Positions 18,650-27,862 of a stretch of DNA of 60,700 bases are shown here, in pieces. The stretch is from Sergeia podlipaevii (lineage: Eukaryota; Euglenozoa; Kinetoplastea; Trypanosomatida; Trypanosomatidae). The notes beneath the pieces were generated by a model, which was not told where the DNA came from, did not search any database, and saw nothing but the letters and a program-made list of their open reading frames with translations. Position numbers and translations under genes: made by a program. The stretch is taken from contig JASANZ010002165.1 in the NCBI GenBank assembly GCA_030849805.1, forward strand, positions 1 to 60,700. The letters are read 5' to 3'. Position 1 is the first letter of the stretch. Every line of letters starts with the position of its first letter.

Positions 18650-20398
18650 ATGAATGGTGGTGATGAGGTTTTTAAGCCATGGACAGCGTCGAGCATCCTT
18701 CAGGCACTCGAGTTTGCCTCCAATCGCAGTAGCATGACGACACTAGACCCTGTTATTGACTCCCTCTGGCAGCGCAAGGTGGAGAATCTTCTTTTCTGGG
18801 CAAATCATCGGCCAGATGTCGCAGCACGCATGCTTGAAAGCGTCCTTTTTGTAGATCGTCCCTTCACAGCTGGGAAAGAACGACAGGCCGTGCTAGAGCG
18901 GCTGCGCGATATGTGTCACCATGCAATGGCCGTGCATCGGAAACAACAAGAAGAAGCCGCAAAGAGTGCGGGTGCTGAGGATCGCGCAATAGCGGAAACA
19001 GGAGAGGTTGCACAAGAGGAGGTGACCTTCGCTGCTACATTTATGGAGCGCCTGCTGAACGGGGCAATGCCTGATGTCTTTGGGGCTCTTGAATCTGTGA
19101 TTGTATCGTCCGCACTTAAATCCGGGACGCATTCGGAGCTTTCTTCTGCAGCGGCTGTGGGCGACCTGATTGATTCACCGTTGCAAAGCACTTGTAGTGT
19201 TCACTGTAAGCGTATTGCCGCTATACACACGGAGCAGCAAAGATTTATTAAAAAGTGTGAAGAGGAAGAAGAAGCAGAGAAGAAGATGAAGAAGGAGCTG
19301 CAAGCCACGCCAACAGCCTCACTTCCAACAAAGTTGCGTCTTCGGGCACCACCCAAAAATCCGCCTCCACCCCCTGACACTGTGCTGCCAATTGCGTCGT
19401 GTGTACCGCTTGTACAGGGTTTCTCAGAGTCACTCCGCAAATGCGACAAGGGCCTCGTTGCGTCTTCCTCCGCGTGGCATATTCCTGTACTTTACGCACA
19501 GCTGCAGGACAGCCCAGTGCCACTGAAGGCCAGATCGCGCGAGGAGATGCGCCGCGAGATGGCGGCGAAGGAATCTAAAATGCTCAACACAACGCTAGTC
19601 CGCGCTGATGGCACCATCGCTGAGCCCGAGTGGGCAGCCGGAAAGGAGAAGGAAGAAGAACAGGAGGAAGAGGAGATGATGATGGCGCGCGATGATACTG
19701 TGGTACAATCCTCATCTGTCAAGTTTGAGGATCCGCAAAGGAGGACTAAGAGGTCTGAGGGAACAGAAGCAGAGCTAACCGAAGGCACCGTGAGGGAGGG
19801 TGACGAAGAAACCGCAAAAGATGGAGTAACGAATGCAGGAACAGTGACGTGGGTGAAAGACGATGGTGAGTTGGTTATGGTTGCAGGTCGCTTTGTGGTG
19901 CGTCCCAAGGAGAAGAAAAGAACAGTCGAAGATGCTCCAGCAGTGAAAGGAAAACGAGCGCCTGAGCCGGCAAAACCACTGACTGCTAGTACACCAGAGG
20001 TGGAGACTCTTGCACCAAATGCGGCTTCGGTGGCTAACACAACAGGCACAAGTAGCGGCGATACAGCACCCACTGAAGTCGGTGTCAAACGAAAGTGCGG
20101 TGCAACTGCCGCGTCCTCCACTTCACAGAAGCGGAAGCGCAAGAAGACTGCAGCGGATGATGGAGAAGGCGACGAAGGGACGGTCTCTGCTGTTTCGCTT
20201 GAAGGGGTGTCGCTTAAGACTCGTGAGGAACTTATCGAGCAGGTGGAACATTGGGATATTCCACAGGTGCTCAAAGAAGCTTTTTTGATTGGCCTTGAGC
20301 CAGAGGCATGCAGTCCGGTTCGCCAGAAGCTCCAGCTGCACCTCAACTTCTCACCTTCTGCGTCACGTCCTGCTGGCAATGGAGAGTCAAGTGCTTAA
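18650..20398 (+). CDS. Unrecognised, probably nuclear protein
   Basis: This 582-residue protein has no family I can name. The N-terminal ~110 residues are a compact helical region (ILQALEFASN, PVIDSLWQRKVENLLFWA, AARMLESVLFV). A Pro-rich segment with a KNPPPPPD motif lies near residue 240, followed by a long acidic, Glu-rich disordered middle. Near residues 480-500 two basic clusters (KRK and KRKRKK about ten residues apart) resemble a bipartite nuclear localisation signal. The C-terminal ~70 residues form a helical hairpin (TREELIEQVEHWDIPQVLKEA). Nuclear residence is inferred from the basic clusters. Transcription or chromatin roles are speculative. Confidence 0.8.
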   Translation: MNGGDEVFKPWTASSILQALEFASNRSSMTTLDPVIDSLWQRKVENLLFWANHRPDVAARMLESVLFVDRPFTAGKERQAVLERLRDMCHHAMAVHRKQQEEAAKSAGAEDRAIAETGEVAQEEVTFAATFMERLLNGAMPDVFGALESVIVSSALKSGTHSELSSAAAVGDLIDSPLQSTCSVHCKRIAAIHTEQQRFIKKCEEEEEAEKKMKKELQATPTASLPTKLRLRAPPKNPPPPPDTVLPIASCVPLVQGFSESLRKCDKGLVASSSAWHIPVLYAQLQDSPVPLKARSREEMRREMAAKESKMLNTTLVRADGTIAEPEWAAGKEKEEEQEEEEMMMARDDTVVQSSSVKFEDPQRRTKRSEGTEAELTEGTVREGDEETAKDGVTNAGTVTWVKDDGELVMVAGRFVVRPKEKKRTVEDAPAVKGKRAPEPAKPLTASTPEVETLAPNAASVANTTGTSSGDTAPTEVGVKRKCGATAASSTSQKRKRKKTAADDGEGDEGTVSAVSLEGVSLKTREELIEQVEHWDIPQVLKEAFLIGLEPEACSPVRQKLQLHLNFSPSASRPAGNGESSA

Positions 20399-20826
20399 CA
20401 GGGAAGCAGAAGCGAGTAAGTCCATTTGCTTGAGATAGCACATGCACATATGAAAGTGATTTTTTTAATAATAATAAAAAAAGCCTGTTGTTGTGCATAC
20501 AGATTCACACTACTACCATATCTTGTGTTGTTCTTCTCGTAATATATTTCATATCTCATTGCTGGGGTCTATATATAAAAGAAAAATAAGCATTACTTTT
20601 AGACGGAAGACCAAGTGCTGTCTTTTTCCCCAAGTCCGAACTTTAAAAAGAGAAGCGTTTTGTGTAATGAGCTGCATTCAATCTCGCTTCCTTGGCCCTT
20701 CTTTTCTAATATAGGATCTCCTCCCCTTCCTTTTTTCACATTCTTTTTATATTGTTCTTATTTCATCTTTTTTTTTATTAGAATTTCCTTAGACTAGAAC
20801 CAAAAGAGAAACAGCAGTAGTGATCC
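20399..20826. other. AT-rich spacer
   Basis: 428 bases. A T/C-rich run at about 20721-20780 precedes the NKAP-like gene and is a plausible splice signal. Nothing else is seen. Confidence 0.5.
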
Positions 20827-21978
20827 ATGAGCGAAAGTACGTCCTTTTGGACACCAGACCACACCGCAAGCACTTTCCCCAGCGGAGAACAGATGGAACT
20901 GCTCGTCCAGCGAGGCCTTGAAGCAAATCGCTTCAGTGCTCAAGGTGTAGTGTTAGCACAAGCCCGCGACCGTGAAAGGCGGCAACGGTTTGCTCAGAGG
21001 CGGCGGTACAGAGGTGAAGAGGACGCGCTGCTTGCGGCCGCTGAGGGCGACAAGGCACTCCAGGACGCAGATCAGCAAGTGAAAGGTGTGCAGGACTTCA
21101 TTGCTACATTGGTTCGTGCAACGGGCATTCCGTACCTGCGCGATCACCCTGATCACGATCAGCCGCATAATGATGTTGGGGAAAATAATTGGCAACAACA
21201 GCATCATGAGACCGGACTTGGCAGCAGTGCAGCTATTGCTGACGCCGGAGAAGAGGAAGAAGACATCAGCGCGCCTCCCAGGAAACACCAGCGTGTGGAG
21301 CAGGGATCCTCTGCGGAGTGCGTCGCCAACTTCACGCCAGTACAACAACCATGTGTGGAGAACACAAGCAGCAGCAGCAAGCCTATGAGCGCACTCGCGC
21401 GACTCGTGGCTCAGGCAAAGGCTGCAAGTGGCAGTGCTCCGGCTGTGGTTGCGCCACCATTCTCTCAGGCGGCTCTGCAAGCCTCTGTGACTCTGAAGCA
21501 AACCGCTCCCATACCCGCGTTTCCCGAAGCATTGAAGAGCAGCAGGACGCTCATGAAGAATGAGAAGGATGACGAGGATGACGGAGAGGAGTTTGGCGTA
21601 AATCTCTCTATTGCGCAGGTGGCTAGCAGTGAGAAGCCAGCTAGTAGCACGGCCGCCGCAGACGAGGTCGCAGTCAAGCATCCATCACAGATGACACGTG
21701 AGGAGTTCCTTGGTCAGTTCAAGCGCGCACCACGGCGAGGTGAGATTGGGCAGAGTGCGGAGCGAATTGCGGCGGCAGAGCAGCTTGGGTACGTCATGTC
21801 AGGTTCTCGTAGTCGCGGGGCACAAATGTACGTTGACCGCATTCAACGACAACTGCACGAGCGCGACGCGTCAAAGCTGCAACAGCAGTTCCGCAAGGTT
21901 GAGGATGAGCGCATGGATGAATCCATGATCGAAGGAATGCTGAATCTTGTTAAGAAAAAGAAGGATCAGCACATGTGA
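20827..21978 (+). CDS. NKAP: NKAP-family protein (SynMuv product C-terminal domain)
   Basis: This 383-residue protein has the NKAP C-terminal domain at its very end (about residues 288-383): MTREEFLGQFKRAPRRGEIG, then AERIAAAEQLGYVMSGSRSR. The 'PRRGEIG...GYVMSGSR' core is the family hallmark. The rest of the protein is low-complexity, with an Arg-rich helix near residues 45-65, a His/Asp/Gln-rich stretch and an acidic patch. In animals and plants NKAP proteins associate with spliceosomal factors and RNA and take part in pre-mRNA splicing and transcriptional repression. Cis-splicing is nearly absent in trypanosomatids, so a role in trans-splicing complexes is a reasonable inference. Start is the first ATG after the leader. 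Confidence 0.85.
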   Translation: MSESTSFWTPDHTASTFPSGEQMELLVQRGLEANRFSAQGVVLAQARDRERRQRFAQRRRYRGEEDALLAAAEGDKALQDADQQVKGVQDFIATLVRATGIPYLRDHPDHDQPHNDVGENNWQQQHHETGLGSSAAIADAGEEEEDISAPPRKHQRVEQGSSAECVANFTPVQQPCVENTSSSSKPMSALARLVAQAKAASGSAPAVVAPPFSQAALQASVTLKQTAPIPAFPEALKSSRTLMKNEKDDEDDGEEFGVNLSIAQVASSEKPASSTAAADEVAVKHPSQMTREEFLGQFKRAPRRGEIGQSAERIAAAEQLGYVMSGSRSRGAQMYVDRIQRQLHERDASKLQQQFRKVEDERMDESMIEGMLNLVKKKKDQHM

Positions 21979-22397
21979 GAATATTTTAAGAAGGAGAAAA
22001 TGCTTTTGGAGTTTTGTTGGTGACAATACACTAAAATGCTTTAAATGAGCAGCAGCAAAATGCGCATAATGAAAGTAATAGTAATAATGATAATACATGA
22101 AAGATACATGGTTAGCTCCACAAGAACGACTCTTAGGCGCTGTCTACCTTCTTTACGTTCTTTAGATAGCTATAGCATTGCTTTTGATCACCAATATGCG
22201 CAACCCCTTTCTCTATATATGTTTTTTGAGAAGTAGGTAGCATCGTACATACAATCATTTTTTTTTTCTTCTTGCATCTAGTCTCTCTCCTCTAGTGCAA
22301 GCGTAGCAAACATACACAATTCATATACGCTATCGAAAGTTGTCGCTCCTATTATCACTTCATTTATTTCATTTTCATTTTTTAAAAAAAAAGAGTT
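21979..22397. other. AT-rich spacer
   Basis: 419 bases. T-rich runs at 22257-22271 and 22350-22382 precede the next start. An AG at 22393-22394 lies only three bases from the ATG. No gene is recognised. Confidence 0.5.
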
Positions 22398-23966
22398 ATG
22401 GGCAGCATCTATGCTGACCGCTCCAGCGACCCATCGCTCAGCATAGCCACGCTTCCTGGCAAGGCTGTGGCAATGAGCTACGGAACGAAGCTGATTATTG
22501 CTCGCTTCCCGTTAAGCGAGGACTCCACGCCCTCTCCACTTAACTCCATGATGGTGGACGATGGCCAGTTAGTACGTGCAGTCGCCTTTTTGGAGATTCC
22601 TGATGGGCCCACTTGCCTAGTGTCCGCCGGAGACTCCAAGTACATTAACGTATACAATGTATCCTCGTGGCGCGAAGACGATCCCAACTCCATCTGCGCT
22701 GACGGCGACGATGAGGAGGCTGCGCTCAAGAAGCTGACGGTTGCTCAGACGTGGAAGCCTTCTTACCGCTACGGTCCACATAGCAAGCGCATCACCTCCA
22801 TTACCACCTGCGATGAAGGCACGATTGTTTTTGCTGACAAGTTTGGTGAGGTGTACCAGCTCAATCTCTGCTGGTCGCCCGAGCACACCATTGAGGTCAA
22901 CGGTGACACAAAGGCGCCTGCTGAGTTCTTGCTTCAGCACTTTAGCATCATCTCCGCCCTCAAGCTCTCTTCCTCGGTGCCGCGGCTGGAGAGGATCGGT
23001 GCTTCTCAAGAGCGGACTGCAGTGGAGTGCAGGCGGCTCTTCACGTGTGACAAGGACCGCCACACGCGTGTAAGCAGGTTCCCTGAGACATGCATTATTG
23101 AGCAGTACCTGTGGACCAAGAACCCACAGCAGTCTGTGGTCACGTGTGTAGCGGAGATTCCTTACATGGAGGAACTTAACGAGTTTCGCCAAGAGTCGGC
23201 GGTTAACAAGCAGAACAAGGCGCACAACGCACCATTCTGCTACTACGCCACTGGCGACTTTGACGGTCAGGTTACTTTTTGGGCAGCCCGTAACGACATC
23301 CCCGCCGACTCTACAGAGCCGTCCTTTCTGCTTCTTGCCACCTACAAGCTACCTGCGGCTGCTGATGGCGCAGGTGCTGGCCCTGTCGTGTCCATCACAT
23401 ATGTGGCAGCCACCACGGACGAAAACGATGTGAAGCTTCACCCACGCGACTCCCCTCGTGGTGTATTCATTGCTTTCCAGAACAGCACCGAGATTGTCTT
23501 TATTCCCATCTTTGATGGATCTGGCAAGTACCAAATCAGCATTGGCGTCATCGCTGGGGCTAGCGTGCACATTGACGAACGCCCAGCTGCCATGGCACCG
23601 TGCAGCGAAAGCACAGCCGTTGTGCTGGACCGCAGTGGCAGCCTCAGCTTTGTGCGTCTTATTGCCTTTGGGGCTGAGGAGATGGATAGGCATGGCACCA
23701 CTCAGCAGGGGGCAAAGATGGGCGTTGTCACTGTAGACCAGAAGATGCCATTCTTGGAGGAGCGAGTCAAGGCAGTCATGTGCACGAAGGAGAAGGAGGG
23801 TGCGGTGACGCTTGAAGACCTTGATCTCTGTGCGCAGTGGCAGTACGAGGCGGTCGACCCTCGCTCTCGCCGCGATGCCGAAGGCGAGGATGAAGATGAT
23901 GGAGAGGAGGGCCCTGAGACAGAGGAGGCCAAGGTCCCAAACAAAAAGAAGCGTAAGGTGACGTAA
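22398..23966 (+). CDS. TRM82: tRNA (guanine-N7) methyltransferase non-catalytic subunit TRM82/WDR4
   Basis: This 522-residue WD40-type protein is longer than yeast Trm82 (444) or human WDR4 (412). Family signatures: 'SKRITSITTCDEGTIVFADK' followed by FGEVYQL; and near residues 210-232 'RRLFTCDKDRHTRVSRFPET', corresponding to the conserved 'TcDRDEkIRVSrYP' strand that contacts the catalytic subunit. A blade with 'YYATGDFDGQVTFWAA' follows. The protein ends in an acidic tract and PNKKKRKVT, a textbook monopartite nuclear localisation signal. The Trm8-Trm82 pair makes m7G46 in many tRNAs, and Trm82 stabilises Trm8. Insertions between blades account for the extra length. The catalytic partner is not in this window. 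Confidence 0.9.
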   Translation: MGSIYADRSSDPSLSIATLPGKAVAMSYGTKLIIARFPLSEDSTPSPLNSMMVDDGQLVRAVAFLEIPDGPTCLVSAGDSKYINVYNVSSWREDDPNSICADGDDEEAALKKLTVAQTWKPSYRYGPHSKRITSITTCDEGTIVFADKFGEVYQLNLCWSPEHTIEVNGDTKAPAEFLLQHFSIISALKLSSSVPRLERIGASQERTAVECRRLFTCDKDRHTRVSRFPETCIIEQYLWTKNPQQSVVTCVAEIPYMEELNEFRQESAVNKQNKAHNAPFCYYATGDFDGQVTFWAARNDIPADSTEPSFLLLATYKLPAAADGAGAGPVVSITYVAATTDENDVKLHPRDSPRGVFIAFQNSTEIVFIPIFDGSGKYQISIGVIAGASVHIDERPAAMAPCSESTAVVLDRSGSLSFVRLIAFGAEEMDRHGTTQQGAKMGVVTVDQKMPFLEERVKAVMCTKEKEGAVTLEDLDLCAQWQYEAVDPRSRRDAEGEDEDDGEEGPETEEAKVPNKKKRKVT

Positions 23967-24837
23967 GCGCTGTACTTTTCTTGTTGCTATCACTTTGTTT
24001 TTTGAAGAAGAACCCTTAATTGTGTTCTCTCCTCCTTCTTTGTTTATTAAAATAACATGATCTCGCTTGCTTTTGCTTGATAACCTCATCTCTGAGTCTC
24101 CGGACGTTCTCTCCTTTATCATTGAAGTGGCCGCTCCCCCTAAAAGCAAAGGGGCATATGTCTTGTTGCATCATATCTGAGGCGCATTATCGAGTAATCA
24201 GAGGTATTATTGAGTAACAAGTATATCATTCCATTTTCTTTTTCTTTTTCTTTGTATGTGTGTGTGTGTGTGTGTGTGTGCGCTTGCGTGCTTTTCCAAA
24301 TATTTTTTTTTTTGCTTTGACGACATAGTAGGAAAGCGAAGGAGAGCGCGTATTTGGCGCGAGCAAAGAGTGCGCGCTCCGCAGGTGAATAGAGAGAAAG
24401 AGAAAGAGAGGAGGGTTACGATTCCTTTTTTTTTTTTGTAATTTTTGGCGCGCTTAATTGAGTGAGAAAGTATCAACTACTTTCAGTATGCTTTGAGATC
24501 TTTATCTATTTTTACTCTTTTTAAAAAAGCATCGAGATGCTGCTCTCAGTCTAAGTTTGTCGAGGGCGATTGAACACCACACAATGCTATTACCGTAGGA
24601 GGGTGTTCTGCTTTAGAAGCCCTGCTTGTTCTATTCTCAGCGAATCAATAGTCTTTTTGAAGGATTACTCAAGTATCAGACATTGTCATCAAGGATGCTT
24701 TTTTAAAAATCACAATTATTGCTGTTGTTACTCTTTTCTCCTTTGGGGATCGTACAGTAGTGAATTTCAAAAAAAGAAAGAGGGTAGCATTAGGAGACTT
24801 TCACAGTTATATTGCTTGGTAAAACAAAAAAGGGAAA
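23967..24837. other. Long spacer with GT microsatellite
   Basis: 871 bases. It contains a (TG)n tract at about 24257-24281 and homopolymer T-runs at 24305-24314 and 24425-24438. Short plus frames in the 3' half overlap the leader of the next gene and look accidental. A small RNA gene could hide here but no box motif was recognised. Confidence 0.55.
24257..24281 (+). repeat. (TG)n microsatellite
   Basis: An uninterrupted TG dinucleotide run of about 25 bases lies downstream of TRM82. Confidence 0.9.
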
Positions 24838-25206
24838 ATGGGTCAATCCATGAATCTTTTACAAACCCACACAGAGGTACCAGAAGACGTCAAGCTTGCC
24901 ATACCACCTGTTCAGTATACCCCGGCATCTCCGTCACAGCGTCAGACCGATCGCGAGTACTGTGAAGACTGTGGTGAGTACTTTGGCTGGTTTAAATCGA
25001 GCACAAACTGCGACTGGTGTGGGCGTCAATTATGCTACCGATGTTGTCCGAATCGTCATCTTCTCTCAGATAAACCGGGCTGCGTGGAGTGCACTCGTAA
25101 GGCTTATCAAATTAGGCGTACTGCGATGTTGCATGATCACTATGCAGAGGCGGGCTTCGGTGCCAAGAAACCCTCCTCAGGCCACTCCAGTTCCGATCTT
25201 GAGTGA
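24838..25206 (+). CDS. Small 8-Cys FYVE/RING-like zinc protein, possibly myristoylated
   Basis: This is a 122-residue protein. Four CxxC-type pairs are visible: C42/C45, C58/C61, C66/C69 and C82/C85. The 'CDWCGRQLCYRCC' core and the final 'GCVECT' give the spacing of a FYVE-type cross-brace binding two zinc ions. The WxxD and RRHHCR elements by which canonical FYVE domains bind PI3P are absent, so this is a FYVE-like or orphan FYVE/RING/PHD domain. The N-terminus MGQSMN has Gly2 and Ser in the region favoured by N-myristoyltransferase (usually Ser/Thr at position 6; here Met5-Asn6), so myristoylation is possible but not clear. The C-terminal tail is Ser-rich. Membrane-associated adaptor function is an inference. 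Confidence 0.8.
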   Translation: MGQSMNLLQTHTEVPEDVKLAIPPVQYTPASPSQRQTDREYCEDCGEYFGWFKSSTNCDWCGRQLCYRCCPNRHLLSDKPGCVECTRKAYQIRRTAMLHDHYAEAGFGAKKPSSGHSSSDLE

Positions 25207-25727
25207 TGAAACGAATGCAACTGTAGGGCTTCCGCTTTCTGATGTTTCGTCACAGTAACCAAAGAGGTTGCCGCAGCATCATTTCTGTGGCTAGGCCACA
25301 TCTAAACGAAATCTTACAATATATTATTGTTACTATAATTATTGTTTTCATTGCTCTTAATTAATGTCAGGTATACAGTAACAGTCTTTCATGATTGCGA
25401 TCGTCCCCATTGCTGTTGTTGTTACTTCCAAGTGTTGTGGATTTCATAAGCAATTTTGCCCAAACTTTTTTTTTCCAAAAATAGAAAACAAAACAAAACA
25501 AGACATGTTGCATGCATTTTTTTCTTCTTTTAATGCCTTACCGACATCTTTTACTGATTTTTCGTTTTTGATGTGGAGGTACTATGGTGCGGATAAAAAA
25601 ACAATTTATTGACTCTGTACTGCATCATTCCTTTTAATATTTGATTCTTTTTTTTTTTGTAATCGCTTTGCTAACCACTTTTTTTTTTTTTACCAATATG
25701 TGATGTGTACTCTTAGCCCCTCAACGA
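25207..25727. other. AT-rich spacer
   Basis: 521 bases. T-runs at 25648-25660 and 25679-25691 sit upstream of the broken rtcB and could be the remains of its splice signals. Confidence 0.5.
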
Positions 25728-27102
25728 ATGAGCGACATTGCCACCACGGCATTGATGTGTGCACACGGCACCTCACTGTTATCAACAAAGACGATGGTGT
25801 GCGGTAAATCGTTCAGTCTCCTCTGGCTATCAGGTCCTTCATGAAGGAGGTACAGGTAGAGTGGACGTGCGAGCGTGGGCGGAAGGTGCCGAAATGGCTG
25901 GGAGCACTCTCGAGCAGCTCCGTCAGCTCTCATTTCTTTCCTCAGACGTGATTCGGCCCCAAATTTTTGTGGTGCCCGATGCCCATTCTGGTATTGGGTG
26001 CACAGTGGGAGTGGTGATAACCACCACGGGAGCAATCATCCCCGCAAGCGTCGGTGTCGATATCGGATGCGGTATGATGGCTCTCAAGACGAGTCTCACG
26101 GTGGATCAACTACGAGACTCTCTTGAGGTGCTTCGCTTACAAAATGAAATGAGCATTCCACATGGACACACGCATGGCAGACACCGCGGAAAGGACGGAG
26201 GATCATGGCACAAGAACATCCCTGATGATGTCCGCCGTGTGTGTGTGAAAACAGGAGCTGCTTGACGGCTTTGAAGAACTGTGCAAGCGCGGCCTGAGTA
26301 TTACCAGCACGAACAACGTTGGTCATCTCGGTACTCTCTGAACCGGCAACCATTTTATCGAGGTATGCCTGGACAACGACCCAGTACGAAAGCACCTGTG
26401 AGTGATGCTGCACTCGGGCTCTCGCGGCGTAGGCAATCGCATTGGTATGATTTTCATTGAGAAGGCAAAGAAGGAAATAGGCAACCTCATAAGCAGCCTA
26501 CCAAACAGCGTCCTTGTCAATCTCCGAGAAGGGACGCAGCACTTCTCAGAATACGTGATGACAGCCGAGTGGGCTCAGTCCTTTGCACTGTGGAATAGAC
26601 GTGTCATGATGGATCATGTTATCGCCGCTATGCGTGCTGTGACACCTGTGCCTTTCCGCCTCGACTTGATCCCTGTGAATTGCCACCCACAACTACATTG
26701 AGCGATAAGAGAATGAAGCGTTGGAGAGGGATGGGTTTGCGCAGACGGAGACGGTGTGGCTGAGGCGTAAAGGGGCGACCTCCGCGCGGAAAGGTGATTT
26801 CGCTGTGATACCGGGGTCGATGGGTGCCAAAAGCTACATTGTTCGCAGTAAAGGCAATGCTCAGAGCTACTGCTCATGCTCGCATGGAGCCAGGCGACGC
26901 TACAGTCGTGGGGAAGCCAAGCGTCGCTTCACCGTGGAGGATTATGAGCGCGATACCGCTGGGGTGGAGTGCCGCAAGGATGCGGGTGTGCTTGATGAGA
27001 CACCCGCGGCGCATAAAGGACGTTGATGCAGTGATGCACGCGCAGTGGGATCTTGCTGAGGTTGTGGCGGTGCTTAGCCAGGTTGCGTGTGTCAAGGGAT
27101 GA
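25728..27102 (+). pseudogene. rtcB: Broken RNA ligase RtcB of bacterial type
   Basis: Segments in three frames add up to a full-length bacterial-type RtcB (about 410 residues). Frame 1 (to 26265) holds the Mn-site strand 'VVPDAHSGIG' and 'PASVGVDIGCGM'. Frame 2 (from about 26255) holds NNVGHLGTL, TGNHFIEVCL, MLHSGSRGVGN and AEWAQSFALWNRR. Frame 3 (from about 26688) holds VIPGSMGAKSYIVR and CSCSHGA, where the guanylylated His lies. Frame 1 again (from about 27020) gives the end, QVACVKG. Breaks: a frameshift in a GT run near 26236-26254; in-frame TGA at 26339 and 26399; a one-base gain in a C-run near 26685 inside the CHHN metal motif; TAA at 26706; and a one-base gain near 27018. The N-terminal start is unclear (ATG at 25728 is out of frame with the conserved part). 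It matches the E. coli-like group, not the archaeal/animal HSPC117 group, so bacterial origin is likely. It cannot make active ligase. Confidence 0.92.
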
Positions 27103-27862
27103 GGAGTGGCAGTGAGCTTCTTATTCTTTTTTTTCTTCCGATCCCAAGTACGTTGCATTTCGCCTCTTTTTCTCTTACGTTCTTTTTGCTTTACATACTG
27201 ATTATAATTTGCTAAGAAACACGCAGTTATATATATTTGATATTGAATCTTTTTTTTTTTTCATTTTATATTCTTTCTTGGAGCTAAAAGAAGGGTGCTA
27301 TGGATGCGAGCACCCTTGTTTTCTTCTTGCCCATTTTCTCACATACATACCTATTTTTTCTCCTATATCCTTACAAAAAAAAAAAAAAAACGAATGAGTC
27401 TTATCGCTGATTGTTTGCTATAGTTTAGTAATCAAGGAAGCAATGGTCGTGGTAGAATACCTCTTTGCAAAGTCTCCTACTATGCCTTTATTATTATTAT
27501 TATTTTTTCTCTATGGTTCTGTTTTTTTTTTTCTTTATCTTGTAGCTCGTATCGTGAGTCTCTTTTTTCCTTTCTTCAGTGTAGCAAAAGACAAGAAAAG
27601 AGAGAGAAGGCGCATTTCTCGCCTTGTTGTAGTTGCGACTCAGACGGAAAGACATTTTTCTCGTTTGGCTCTTTCTTTTTGTTTGTTTGTTTGCTCTCTT
27701 GCCTCTGTGAAAAAAGAAGGGCAACTCTCGCGTGTTAGTACAATCACATTTTATTGTATTCTGCTATTATTAATTGAGAGGAAAGGTGGAAAGCGCTTAA
27801 AGATTTTTTTTCTACCCCCCTTTCTAAATAGTAATAAAGAAAGAAACTGAAAGCTGAACAGT
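27103..27862. other. Long AT-rich spacer
   Basis: 760 bases. A T-rich run at 27250-27262 and an A15-type run near 27375-27390 are visible. A 135-codon plus frame at 27443-27850 translates mostly pyrimidine tracts into Leu/Phe/Val and is not supported as a gene. The T/C-rich stretch at 27495-27580 is a candidate splice signal for the next gene. Confidence 0.55.

Noticed and set aside
19492..20379. 295-codon antisense frame within the gene at 18650-20398
   Set aside because: Ser/Val-rich mirror of an acidic low-complexity region on the sense strand; wrong strand for the unit.
20953..21681. 242-codon antisense frame over the NKAP gene
   Set aside because: Sense frame has the conserved NKAP domain; the antisense translation is a by-product of GC-rich codons.
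23349..24149. 266-codon antisense frame over the TRM82 3' half
   Set aside because: The sense frame is a clear WD40 protein; the antisense frame runs into the spacer and has no domain.
26339..26401. Both in-frame stops in the middle rtcB block are TGA, one at a position that is Trp in bacterial RtcB, hinting at a code in which TGA means Trp
   Set aside because: The other TGA replaces a conserved Gly, a TAA and several frameshifts follow, and all other long genes in the window read cleanly with standard stops. Decay explains it better.
27443..27850. 135-codon plus-strand frame upstream of the ZNFX1-like gene
   Set aside because: It translates T-rich splice signals into Leu/Phe/Val, has spacer-like composition and lies in the expected leader region.
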